Notes under the pieces: generated by a model
What the model saw: the letters and a program-made list of their open reading frames with translations, nothing else
The model's database searches: none
Told to the model about the DNA's origin: nothing
Made by a program: the position numbers and the translations under genes
Part shown: piece after piece, positions 34,320-42,603 of the stretch
How the letters are laid out: each line of letters starts with the position of its first letter
Position numbering within the stretch: position 1 is the stretch's first letter
Source of the DNA: Elusimicrobiota bacterium
GTDB lineage: Bacteria > Elusimicrobiota > UBA8919
Direction of reading: 5' to 3'
NCBI GenBank assembly: GCA_028718185.1
Contig: JAQUMH010000005.1
Span: 106,032-170,031 of the forward strand
DNA length: 64,000 nt

Positions 34320-35438
34320 CTATACTTTCCAATTAATCTCATAACGAACACTGCGACCTTTGCCTCCGACATAGCGTATAATCCCTTTTTCTTTTAAATC
34401 ATCCATTTCCCTGAAAGCGGTCGCTCTGCTGGTTTTCGCGATACTTACATACTTCCTGGTGGTAAGCCCCCCCTTAAATCCTTCAATGCCTGATTCAAAT
34501 AATTTTTCTATAACTTTTCTTTGCCTTTCGTTTAAGATTGTGCGTGCATGTTTTTTCCAAAATTCGACTTTCCTGAAAACATTGGCAACTATATTTTGTG
34601 AATCCTCAACGGCATTGGTAAAAGTGTCTAAAAACCAGACAAACCAGTTTGTTATATCTGTTCGACAATTTTGAACTTTTTCAAGTATTGTATAGTATTC
34701 ATTCCGTCTTTTCATAATCTGAGACGAAAGACTGTAAAACCTGATGTTACTCTTTTCATCCTGAGCAAGCGCCATATCGGTAATCGCCCGAGCTATCCGT
34801 CCATTGCCGTCTTCATATGGATGGATGGTAACAAAACGCAAATGCGCAGCCGCCGCACGAAGAATTCCATCGGTTTTCTCTAACGAATTATTCCACCAAT
34901 CAAGAAATAGTTCTATTTCATTTTTCATTTGCGACTGCGGAGGTGCTTCAAAATGTATTTTTTCCTTGCCAATCGGTCCTGACACTACGCGCATCGGAAC
35001 ATTTCCCCTCAATTCGCCGGCACGAATTTTATGCAATCCTGAATAGCCGGTAGGGAACAAGGCTGCCTGCCAGCCGTTTAGTCGTTTAAGGGTTAAAGGC
35101 TTATTATGAAACCGTATTGCATCAAGCAAAACATCTATTAACCCATCTGCATTTCTTTCGGTTTTTATGCCGACACCGTGAGGCAACCCCAACTTTACTG
35201 CCACTGAGGAACGCACAGCGTCCCTGTTTAATTTCATCCCTTCTATTTCTGAAGTACGCACCGCTTCTTCTACAAGAATTTCCGCCTGTGCTTCTGTTTC
35301 AAGACGAATATCAAGCGAAGATACTTTCCCAAGAAGATTTCCTTGCGCAAGACGCGCTTTGGAAAGCAACTCCATAATAACTTTATGGTCAAATTCAAAC
35401 TTATACCAGTTTTTGGATTCCCAAATATACTTTTTCAT
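34320..35438 (-). CDS. Fic-domain AMP-transferase with N-terminal inhibitory helix and C-terminal winged helix
   Basis: A 372-residue class II Fic protein. The N-terminal inhibitory motif is TSEIEG (S/T-x-x-x-E-G) and the catalytic loop is HPYEDGNGRIAR, with the histidine, acidic residue and arginine intact. The N-terminal DUF4172-like region and the C-terminal winged helix (TTRKYVSIAKTSRATAFREMDDLKEKGII) are typical of self-regulated Fic proteins. The ATG before KKYIWESKNW is chosen over a GTG four codons earlier that lies in the ribosome binding region. It probably transfers AMP to a cellular protein and may bind its own promoter. Confidence 0.93.
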   Translation of the reverse strand: MKKYIWESKNWYKFEFDHKVIMELLSKARLAQGNLLGKVSSLDIRLETEAQAEILVEEAVRTSEIEGMKLNRDAVRSSVAVKLGLPHGVGIKTERNADGLIDVLLDAIRFHNKPLTLKRLNGWQAALFPTGYSGLHKIRAGELRGNVPMRVVSGPIGKEKIHFEAPPQSQMKNEIELFLDWWNNSLEKTDGILRAAAAHLRFVTIHPYEDGNGRIARAITDMALAQDEKSNIRFYSLSSQIMKRRNEYYTILEKVQNCRTDITNWFVWFLDTFTNAVEDSQNIVANVFRKVEFWKKHARTILNERQRKVIEKLFESGIEGFKGGLTTRKYVSIAKTSRATAFREMDDLKEKGIIRYVGGKGRSVRYEINWKV

Positions 35439-35453
35439 ATTCTTTCCCACCTT

Positions 35454-35524
35454 ATGAAGCGAATACCTTAGCTAATCGCTTCATATTGTGAGATGATTAT
35501 AACAAATAATCGCTCCAATTACAA
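35454..35524 (-). promoter_or_regulatory. Promoter and inverted-repeat operator of the fic gene
   Basis: Minus-strand TTGTAA (35519-35524) and TATAAT (35496-35501) are 17 bases apart. ATGAAGCGA (35454-35462) and TCGCTTCAT (35476-35484) form a perfect 9-bp inverted repeat downstream of the start. A further AGCGATTA half-site lies in the promoter spacer. Confidence 0.75.
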
Positions 35525-35673
35525 GATTTTTTTCTTCATAATAACTTAAACTACAACTTGTAATTCATAATTAAGTTCTGGGAAGAAAAACCAGTAAATT
35601 TACCTCAAAATGATTATTTTCCTCTTACTCTTTCTATAAAGCGAAGAATTCAAGGCCCTTTTAAATTATAAAA

Positions 35674-35910
35674 CTAAGGACGCCCCCGTTTTCTTGTGCT
35701 CTTTCCGGAAACAGTGATACTGCCAAAATCTAATCTGCAGGAAATCTTTCGCTTTTGCTCGTCATAACAATGTAATTTTACGAATTCAACATTTTTTTTC
35801 TTTTCAGCACTTTTGACCAATATTGATATTACATCCTTTAAATCAAAAACAGTCGACGGCTTATTCTTCCCGTAAAAATATACTTCGCATTTCGGATTTT
35901 TAATCTGCAT
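35674..35910 (-). CDS. Small basic protein with AT-hook-like tail
   Basis: A 78-residue protein of unknown family ending RKRGRP, an AT-hook-like core. The body has two short beta segments (KCEVYFYGK, KISCRLDFGSITVSG). It begins one base after the membrane protein gene upstream ends, so they form a pair. No other homology is recognised. Confidence 0.5.
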   Translation of the reverse strand: MQIKNPKCEVYFYGKNKPSTVFDLKDVISILVKSAEKKKNVEFVKLHCYDEQKRKISCRLDFGSITVSGKSTRKRGRP

Positions 35911-35911
35911 T

Positions 35912-36223
35912 TTAAATTAACCTCCGTTCCTTTACTTCCTGTCGGTCTCTTGGGTTATTAAAAACTGGTAGAATTACCCAATAACAAAATAAAGCAACCC
36001 AGTTAACTAGAAATCCAAATAACATCCATTCAGTTTTAGAATTCTTTACCTTTTTATATAATATGTAACCACAAATGCAGTTTATTGCAATAATACAAAA
36101 TGGCATAAATAATTTAATTAAATTTTTATCCCGCGAATAGAATAAAAACGAAGCGGAAAATCCCCCTAAATAAGACAACACAATCAGAATAATTAATATT
36201 GTTTTTATTTTGTTGTTTTTCAT
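35912..36223 (-). CDS. Small three-helix membrane protein
   Basis: A 103-residue protein with three hydrophobic helices (about 8-30, 38-56, 66-86) and a basic tail (NNPRDRQEVKERRLI). Start at the ATG before KNNKIKTILI; the upstream ACTTTAAAT is shared with the exported protein gene at 16.8-17.6 kb. No family recognised. Confidence 0.6.
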   Translation of the reverse strand: MKNNKIKTILIILIVLSYLGGFSASFLFYSRDKNLIKLFMPFCIIAINCICGYILYKKVKNSKTEWMLFGFLVNWVALFCYWVILPVFNNPRDRQEVKERRLI

Positions 36224-36250
36224 ATATTTAAAGTGTTGATTTCTTTTCAA

Positions 36251-36589
36251 ACAAGGAGTTATTGGTTACAACTTCATTCATAAGTCAACCATTTAAACTC
36301 CGTTGTCCCCTAACTTCCTTAGACCTGATTCTTTTACATTTTATAAAAATCTCAACTTGAATACTCCGTTCTTTGAACGGAGATGAAAAGTTGACTTGCC
36401 GAAGGCAAGTAGAAAATACGTAAGATAAAACCATTTAAAAAGTCCACTGGTGTCATTGCGAGGAGCATAGCGACGAAGCAATCTTGTCGATAAAAGAGAT
36501 TGCTTCGCTTCCGTTGGTCGCTCGCAATGACCAACAAAGAGCAAACAACTTATACTGTTTTGACTTTGATGCCCCGCTCTTGAGCGGGG
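36251..36589. repeat. Gene-free cluster of palindromes, including a GTCATTGCGAG element
   Basis: Three small hairpins are seen: CTCCGTT/AACGGAG (36364-36382), ACTTGCC/GGCAAGT (36394-36410) and CCCCGCT/AGCGGGG (36572-36589). Between them GTCATTGCGAG (36452-36462) and CTCGCAATGAC (36521-36531) close an 80-bp palindromic element with GAAGCAATCT and AGATTGCTTC inside. Frames through this stretch are repeat products, not genes. Confidence 0.75.
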
Positions 36590-36823
36590 TCATTCACTAC
36601 TTTCATCGTTTTTTCTATTATAAAATATCTTTTTTAAAAACAAATAAAATATTATACTTATGCATGCATTAATTAAAAAAAAGATTATAACTAATAATTT
36701 ATTTCTAAAAAATATTTTATATCCGTAAATTTCACCAACAATAACTATGCCTATTGCCAAAATTATAACTGAACTTAATCCAGATATTACTCTTGTTTTA
36801 TAATCATTATGTAAAAATCCCAT
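36590..36823 (-). CDS. Small two-helix membrane protein
   Basis: A 77-residue protein (MGFLHNDYKTRVISGLSS) with two hydrophobic helices (about 12-32 and 43-64) and a short charged tail ending at the edge of a hairpin. No family and no clear ribosome binding site. Confidence 0.45.
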   Translation of the reverse strand: MGFLHNDYKTRVISGLSSVIILAIGIVIVGEIYGYKIFFRNKLLVIIFFLINACISIIFYLFLKKIFYNRKNDESSE

Positions 36824-36920
36824 AGATTATTATCCTATTCAATACTTGAGAAGATAAGCTGGCAAAATCACTGTAAAAAAATAACTTTCAAAGTATATCA
36901 ATGTTGTAGTAATTATTTGT

Positions 36921-36986
36921 AGTCGCAACCTTTACGGTTGCGCTGATTTATCGTCAATAGAACGCAGGCATAAAGCCTGCGACTAC
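36921..36986. repeat. Head-to-head pair of CTAC-tailed hairpins
   Basis: Minus-strand CGCAACC, loop GTAAA, GGTTGCG, ACTAC (36922-36940) faces plus-strand CGCAGGC, loop ATAAA, GCCTGCG, ACTAC (36963-36986) across a 22-base spacer. The stems differ, the tails match. The rest of the stretch to the pseudogene is AT rich without a gene. Confidence 0.75.
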
Positions 36987-37034
36987 CAAATTCACAATAT
37001 TATAATCTTATTGAAACCTTGAAAAATCAGAGCG

Positions 37035-37316
37035 AAATACAAATGTAACAGTTATTGCAAAAGTCTTTGATATTGATTTTACAAATATTTTATGGATAGT
37101 CAAGGTATAGGGATGTTAGGTAATTGTCTATTTTTTTAATCGTTTTTGGACTGCGGTGCTTTTTAGTTTGCAGTAGACGTCGGCGGTAATCCATCTTGCT
37201 AATTTGGAATCCATTTTTTGGATTTCAAGTACGGTTTTTAATGCTAATCTGTTAAGATTAATATTTCTTTTGCATATGTTTCTTAATGCCCGGTTTACGG
37301 CTTTTTTAACAAAGTT
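37035..37316 (-). pseudogene. 3' fragment of an alkD-like DNA alkylation repair gene with its downstream flank
   Basis: Read in the AlkD frame, 37128-37316 gives 62 residues and a stop that match the C-terminus of the intact AlkD-like gene at 48.0-48.7 kb nearly throughout (shared NFVKKAVN, then LNRLALKTVLEIQK). The next 95 bases downstream also match that gene's 3' flank (ACAAATATTTTAT, GATAGTCAAG). No start codon or N-terminal part remains. The SorE-like dehydrogenase gene runs into it in another frame. Confidence 0.9.
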
Positions 37317-38551
37317 TCTTCTTTTTCTTTTGACCAGTTATTTACTTGTTCAAATTTCATATTTTTGATGTGAGGATATAATATTGCTTTGCCTTGGATT
37401 TTGTTGTCTCTTATCATTTTCAACACGTCTACTGCATTATCCAGACTGCCCACGCCTGCGACATAATTGCCGGCATTTATATCGCCGTTTTTAATCGCTT
37501 CCAGTGTTTCTATATAGTCATACGGGTCTCCGCCGGATGAACCGGCAACTTTAATCTCATCGTAATGCACTTTAATATTATCTATGTTTAGTAACGAGTC
37601 GCCTTTCTTCAGCCCGCCGAATAAATTTACTACCCCGCCAAAACCAAGCCAGCTAAAAGCTTCCTGCTGTACCGGTCGAACTCCAACTGCTAAAATTATA
37701 TCGTCGGCTTTTTTACCGCCAGACTCTTTGTCCAGCACTTCATTTATTTTATCAGGCGTAACTGTAATAAGTTTAATATTTTTTTTCTCTGCTTTCGGTT
37801 TTAGGACTTTATTAATCCAGTTCAGACGTTCCTGCAGGACGTCATTGACTATTATGACACGCGGGTTAAATCTCATCGCCAACTCTATGTGTATCAACCC
37901 CATCCCACCTGCACCTACAACTATTAAGACTCCGCCTTCTTTTATGCCCAACTTCGCTTTTCTCGGAGAGGACGGACCGTCTTTATAAATGTGGACGTGC
38001 CGTGTCTGCGCAGAGACCACGCAGGATATCGGCTCCGCCATTGACACCGCAAAGTACGGCATATTGTCATCCGGTAAAGGAATAAAACATCCCGCAGTTA
38101 AAACTTCTTCCTGTATTAAAATATATTCGGCAAGCAGTCCGCCTAAAGTATATCCGACAGCTGTCTTAATCATATTCTGCGCGTTGTTATTGTATCTCTC
38201 CCTGTAATTTATCGGGGCGCAGTCTACCGCCGGCTGAATCCCGTACCGTTTGCCGACTTTATATTTATCTTTCAGTTTGTCCCCGACTTTTACAAGAGTA
38301 ACAGAACCCTCGTCACCTAAAATAGTCTGCCATTTTGACGGGTCCCAGCCGTTGAAGTATTTATGTTTGTCCGCCTGTTCAATTATCTTTAAAATTGACG
38401 TACAAACACCTGCCGCATCCACTCTTGCCAACAACTGTGATGGCTTTGGTTCCGGCACGGGGACTTCTTCTATAGAAAGTTTTTCGAAACCGCATCCTCT
38501 TATAACCAAAGCTTTCATTTTTTCCGGAATATTTGTGTTAGAACTAATCAT
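37295..38551 (-). CDS. Zinc-type alcohol dehydrogenase, L-sorbose-1-phosphate reductase-like
   Basis: A 418-residue medium-chain dehydrogenase. The Rossmann motif is VVGAGGMGLIHIELA, and the GVCTS and GDEGSVTLVKVGDKLKDKYKVGKRYGI segments follow the family. The C-terminal HYDEIKVAGSSGGDPYDY is SorE-like. The last seven residues (ETLLKKP) are read out of frame from the alkD fragment, so the native C-terminus has been replaced. Start at the ATG with GGAGG nine bases upstream; a longer frame enters non-coding DNA. It is the last gene of the DeoR operon. Substrate assignment is moderate. Confidence 0.85.
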   Translation of the reverse strand: MISSNTNIPEKMKALVIRGCGFEKLSIEEVPVPEPKPSQLLARVDAAGVCTSILKIIEQADKHKYFNGWDPSKWQTILGDEGSVTLVKVGDKLKDKYKVGKRYGIQPAVDCAPINYRERYNNNAQNMIKTAVGYTLGGLLAEYILIQEEVLTAGCFIPLPDDNMPYFAVSMAEPISCVVSAQTRHVHIYKDGPSSPRKAKLGIKEGGVLIVVGAGGMGLIHIELAMRFNPRVIIVNDVLQERLNWINKVLKPKAEKKNIKLITVTPDKINEVLDKESGGKKADDIILAVGVRPVQQEAFSWLGFGGVVNLFGGLKKGDSLLNIDNIKVHYDEIKVAGSSGGDPYDYIETLEAIKNGDINAGNYVAGVGSLDNAVDVLKMIRDNKIQGKAILYPHIKNMKFEQVNNWSKEKEETLLKKP

Positions 38552-38611
38552 AAAATGGTACCTCCGTTTATTTTTTTTTGGTGCTTTCTTGCTTTCTACT
38601 TTCAAGTTAGG

Positions 38612-38695
38612 CTTGCCAAGGGTCTAGCGACAACTACAAACATTGAAATTCCTATACAACAACTTAAGCAAAGCTATCGCTTTGCAGCTACTTTG
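38612..38695. repeat. Two CTAC-tailed hairpins, one decayed
   Basis: A decayed copy (GGCTTGCCAAGGGTCTAGC, then AACTACAAACATTG) shares its 3' flank with the copy at 32571. A second, intact copy is GCAAAGC, loop TATC, GCTTTGC, AGCTAC. They lie between mtlD and the dehydrogenase gene. Confidence 0.65.
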
Positions 38696-38719
38696 AAATT
38701 CTCATAATTATTTACTGTT

Positions 38720-39955
38720 TTACTTTTCATATTTTTTCATACTTTTTTGGATAGAACTTTTTATTTTATCTGCTGTCTCGTTAAATTTTATTCTGCATTT
38801 GGAAAATACTCCGGCATTCTTCTCAGGGTCAAGACCGCATAAGTTTTCCAGAATATATTCCACGCCTTTATCAAAATAAGCCGTTACAAATTCTTTATCT
38901 CGGGCAAACATTTCTCCCTTTTCGTCTTTAGCACGGAAAAACATGGCGTAAACAAGTATGTCGATAATTTTGTCCACATTGCAATTATGCTTCAATCCCA
39001 GCTTCAGCACTCCGGCTATTCTATCCTCACCGCCTAATTTTCTTATTAAATCCATCCCGACCCTGTACACAGTATCGCCAAGCGCTTTATTCCTGAACCT
39101 GTGCAGTAAATCGTCTATATGTTCCGTTAAATCATCCATTGTAAAATCATCCGGGTATTCTTTTAAAAGTATTTCTGCCGATAAAACCATCGCTTTTCTT
39201 ACCAAATCGTACATTTTTTTATTCTCGAGCACTTCCCAGAGATATACGTTTTTACTGTTTTGCAGGTATCCGGAATATACAACCGCCGCGTGCCCGAAAT
39301 TATGTATAAAAGATTTTCTGTCCACCCACGCCTTGATATTTTCTTTAGGCGCCAGCCCTTTGACTTCAGGTATCGGATTTTTAAAACCTTCTTTGTCCAG
39401 AATGAGAGTATTATAAGGTTCCGCGAATACCTGCAGAATATCTTTTTCCATATCATTCTTAGTCATTATCGGCACCATTTTCCCGATACTTGTCTCTACC
39501 AACCCGACTAAATCATCGAATGGATAGTTTTCCGGAAGCAACTTTTTCAGTTCGGTCCTGAAATATTTTGAAGCATCTCTCATATTTTCGGCAATTATAA
39601 TGTCAAGTTTAATGTCCTTGTTTTTTTCATATCTTTTTAGCAGACCTTTTGCAATATTGGGAAATATTTTTGGCAGAACGTTGTTCCCGACCGAAGTGGC
39701 AATTATAGAAGCGTCCAGAATTTCATCTGCCACCTTTTCGGCATTTCCTGCAAGTACTCCTCTGACATTTTTAACGTTAATCGTTTCTTCTTTTTCGCTT
39801 TTGATTATGACATTATAGTTTTTCTTCTTATTCAGTTCATTTATAACATTTTCTGCGACATCGACAAAAACGACTTCGTATCCGGACAAACTGAAAAGCT
39901 GTCCGATAAACGACCTGCCTATTTTTCCTGCACCGAACAAAACAAGTTTTTTCAT
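38720..39955 (-). CDS. mtlD: Mannitol-1-phosphate 5-dehydrogenase family protein
   Basis: A 411-residue long-chain polyol dehydrogenase: Rossmann motif LFGAGKIGRSFIGQLF at the N-terminus and the catalytic region DRKSFIHNFGHAAVVYSGYL with the lysine, asparagine and histidine of the K-N-H site. It interconverts a hexitol phosphate and fructose 6-phosphate with NAD. Its partner upstream is the fused E1, downstream the SorE-like dehydrogenase; with the latter it could convert a ketose 1-phosphate into fructose 6-phosphate through a hexitol phosphate. Confidence 0.9.
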   Translation of the reverse strand: MKKLVLFGAGKIGRSFIGQLFSLSGYEVVFVDVAENVINELNKKKNYNVIIKSEKEETINVKNVRGVLAGNAEKVADEILDASIIATSVGNNVLPKIFPNIAKGLLKRYEKNKDIKLDIIIAENMRDASKYFRTELKKLLPENYPFDDLVGLVETSIGKMVPIMTKNDMEKDILQVFAEPYNTLILDKEGFKNPIPEVKGLAPKENIKAWVDRKSFIHNFGHAAVVYSGYLQNSKNVYLWEVLENKKMYDLVRKAMVLSAEILLKEYPDDFTMDDLTEHIDDLLHRFRNKALGDTVYRVGMDLIRKLGGEDRIAGVLKLGLKHNCNVDKIIDILVYAMFFRAKDEKGEMFARDKEFVTAYFDKGVEYILENLCGLDPEKNAGVFSKCRIKFNETADKIKSSIQKSMKKYEK

Positions 39956-39961
39956 TAATAC

Positions 39962-42427
39962 CTACACTCCCAGTTTATTTAACCTTATCTGTTCAATTCC
40001 GGTAAAATTATTTTTTACCGTATGTCCTTTTAACGGCATTATTTTTTCGTGTATAGCGTCAAGAATCCAGTCCGCCTGAGGAAAAAACGATTCCTCCAGT
40101 TCATACGGAGGTGTTATCCAATTTTTTGAACCGACCACCACCGGCGGGGCGTCAAGATAATCAAAAGCCAGTTCTGAAATATTTTGCGCCATATCCTTTA
40201 AAACAGAATTTCTGGAACAGGCGTCACTGGAAAGTAAAATTTTCCCGGTTTTTTTAACCGAATTGACCACCGGCTCATAATTAAACGGGACTATGCTTCT
40301 CGCATCTATAATTTCCGCAGAAACAGAATATTTTTCCTCTAAAATTTTTGCCGCCTCAATAGCTTTGTATAATGTCGCACCGATAGTCAGGATAGTTATA
40401 TCTTTACCTTCTTTTTTTATGTCCGGCTCGCCGACAGGTACTTCATAATATCCTTCCGGAACACCTTCCTTATGGAAATACTCGCCGATATCATATAATC
40501 TCTGGCTTTCAAAAAATATTACGGGGTCTGTCCCGTTAAGAGCGGAATTCATCAATCCTTTTGCATCGTAAGGCGTTGCCGGAAACACCATTTTCAGCCC
40601 GGGTATATGGGCGCATAAAGAAGTCCAGTCCTGTGAATGTTGGGCTCCATACTTAGAACCAATCGAAATTCTGACAACTACCGGCATTTTTAATATTCTA
40701 CTGCTCATTGCCTGCCACTTTGCCAGCTGGTTGAACATTTCATCGCCGCACCTGCCGAGAAAATCACAATACATAAGCTCTGTAATAACTCTTCCTCCGC
40801 ACATGGCATATCCTACGGCTGCGCCGATTATTGCACCCTCTGAAATCGGTGAATTAAAAAGCCTGTGATACGGCAGAGATTCAGTCAGTCCCCTGTATAC
40901 CGCAAACGCACCTCCCCAATCCCTGTTCTCCTCGCCGAATGCGATTAATGTAGGGTCTTTATAAAACTTGTCCATTACAGCTTCAAAAATTCCGTCCCTA
41001 TACTGGTACGCTTTGACTTTTGATACCGGCTTCCCATTTTCAATTCCAAACCTTGATTTCTTCTTAATCTGCTGGACTCTCGGATTATTTTCCGCCGGCA
41101 TAAGGACTTCCGGATTTCTTCCGTCCATTTTTTCAATTGTCTCGTTTGAAAACATTAATTCGCCGATTGCATCGGGATTTTTTACTATGCTGATTCTCGG
41201 TGAAATATTGTCATCTGCCGTGAATTTAAGTATTTTCGTGATTCTGCCTGCAATGTCGCTTTTTATTTTTTCAAGCTGTTTTTCATCCGCCAATTTCTGC
41301 TCTTTCAGCTTATTCCCGAAATCAACTATGGAATCGGCTCCGACCCACGCTTCAATCTCCTCTTTGCTCCTGTAAGTTGATGCGTCCGACGGCGAATGAC
41401 CGCTTATCCTGTAGGTTAAAGTATCAAGAAGAACGGGACCGTCATTTTTTTTCAAAATTTCCATTTTCCTTTTCATCGCGTCAATAACGGCAAGCGGATT
41501 ATAACCGTCAACTCTTTCCGCATGCATATTATCCGGAGAAAAAGCGGCGCCTACTCTTGCAAGAATATCGTATCCCATCGTTTCGCCAGACGTCTGCCCG
41601 CCCATACCGTACTGGTTATTGATAAAATTGAAAATTATCGGCAACCCGCCACGGTATTCGCCTTCCCATAATTTTTTATACTGGTCCATATTCGCGAAAC
41701 AAAGCCCTTCCCACACGGACCCGCATCCCATAGAGGCATCACCTATATTGACCACGACAATTCCCGGTTTCTTATTGACTTTTTTGTACAATGCGGCACC
41801 GACTGAAATATCGGCAGAACCGCCGACAATCGCGTTATTGGGATAAATCCCAAAGGGTGTAAAAAAAGCGTGCATGGAACCGCCGAGTCCTTTGTTGAAA
41901 CCGTTTTCTTTACCGAATATCTCAGCAAGAATCCCGTATAAAAGAAAATCCATAGCTAGATCTTTTACACTTTCATGTTTTCCGTCATCAACTACCTTAA
42001 GACAGCCGCCTCCGAAATAACTTTTCATTATTTCGGTTAATTCTTTTTCTTTTATTTTTTCTATTGCTGAAAGACCTTTTGCTATGATTTCGCCGTGACT
42101 TCTGTGCGAACCGAAAATAAAATCATTCGTGCCCAGCATGTACGCCATACCAACACAGCTCGCCTCCTGACCGATTGAAAGATGAGCGGGACCGGGATGA
42201 TTATAACTAACCCCATTGTACGCACCGGAAACCTTTATCTGGTTAAGCATACTTTCAAATTCCCGCACGACTGCCATATCCCTGTAAATCCTGATTAAAT
42301 CTTCTTTTAAATAGTTTTTGCTTTCTTCTTTTAAAGACTTGTTGTACTGATTAACCGGAATAGGATTGAATCTTATTTCGCTTTTTTTTCTTACTGCTTT
42401 AGGGTCAATGAACTGTGATTTCGGCAT
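39962..42427 (-). CDS. 2-oxoacid dehydrogenase E1, alpha and beta subunits fused
   Basis: An 821-residue single chain. The alpha part (about 30-400) has the thiamine diphosphate motif GDASMGCGSVWEG ending in NNQYG, plus SHRSHGEIIAKG and RISGHSPSDAS. The beta part (about 480-810) has FGEENRDWGGAFAVYRGL, FNSPISEGAIIGAAVGYA, GAQHSQDW and PATPYDAKGLMNSAL. Fused E1 enzymes of the acetoin/pyruvate/branched-chain type exist but are uncommon. AAGGAG precedes the ATG. With E2 upstream and no E3 here, the complex must borrow a lipoamide dehydrogenase. Its 2-oxo substrate cannot be read from sequence. Confidence 0.92.
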   Translation of the reverse strand: MPKSQFIDPKAVRKKSEIRFNPIPVNQYNKSLKEESKNYLKEDLIRIYRDMAVVREFESMLNQIKVSGAYNGVSYNHPGPAHLSIGQEASCVGMAYMLGTNDFIFGSHRSHGEIIAKGLSAIEKIKEKELTEIMKSYFGGGCLKVVDDGKHESVKDLAMDFLLYGILAEIFGKENGFNKGLGGSMHAFFTPFGIYPNNAIVGGSADISVGAALYKKVNKKPGIVVVNIGDASMGCGSVWEGLCFANMDQYKKLWEGEYRGGLPIIFNFINNQYGMGGQTSGETMGYDILARVGAAFSPDNMHAERVDGYNPLAVIDAMKRKMEILKKNDGPVLLDTLTYRISGHSPSDASTYRSKEEIEAWVGADSIVDFGNKLKEQKLADEKQLEKIKSDIAGRITKILKFTADDNISPRISIVKNPDAIGELMFSNETIEKMDGRNPEVLMPAENNPRVQQIKKKSRFGIENGKPVSKVKAYQYRDGIFEAVMDKFYKDPTLIAFGEENRDWGGAFAVYRGLTESLPYHRLFNSPISEGAIIGAAVGYAMCGGRVITELMYCDFLGRCGDEMFNQLAKWQAMSSRILKMPVVVRISIGSKYGAQHSQDWTSLCAHIPGLKMVFPATPYDAKGLMNSALNGTDPVIFFESQRLYDIGEYFHKEGVPEGYYEVPVGEPDIKKEGKDITILTIGATLYKAIEAAKILEEKYSVSAEIIDARSIVPFNYEPVVNSVKKTGKILLSSDACSRNSVLKDMAQNISELAFDYLDAPPVVVGSKNWITPPYELEESFFPQADWILDAIHEKIMPLKGHTVKNNFTGIEQIRLNKLGV

Positions 42428-42452
42428 AATAACTCCTTTTTATAATTTAATC

Positions 42453-42480
42453 AAAAAATTCCTCGCCTCTTGATGCGAGG
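42453..42480 (-). terminator. Possible attenuator hairpin between E2 and E1 genes
   Basis: On the minus strand CCTCGC, an 8-base loop and GCGAGG are followed by AATTTTTT. The hairpin ends 25 bases before the E1 ATG and could reduce read-through inside the operon or shield the ribosome binding site. Confidence 0.45.
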
Positions 42481-42492
42481 TTGCAACAACGG

Positions 42493-42584
42493 TGTCATTC
42501 TGAGACGAAAGCGAAGAATCTAAAAGACGAGATGCTTCTCGCCAGAGTTCGGCGAAGTCTGACGACACTATCGTTCAGCATGAC
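42493..42584. repeat. GTCATTCTGAG palindromic element inside the DeoR operon
   Basis: It starts GTCATTCTGAGACGAAAG and ends with CGTTCAGCATGAC, which is nearly its inverse; AAGAATC and GATGCTTC words lie inside. Related in design to the GTCATTGCGAG elements. It occupies most of the E2-E1 gap. Confidence 0.65.
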
Positions 42585-42603
42585 TACACTGTTCACTGAA
42601 CTC

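Noticed and set aside
36341..36544. Overlapping minus- and plus-strand frames encoding VIASDQRKRSN-like peptides
   Set aside because: They are translations of a GTCATTGCGAG palindromic element; there is no ribosome binding site and all frames are open because of composition.
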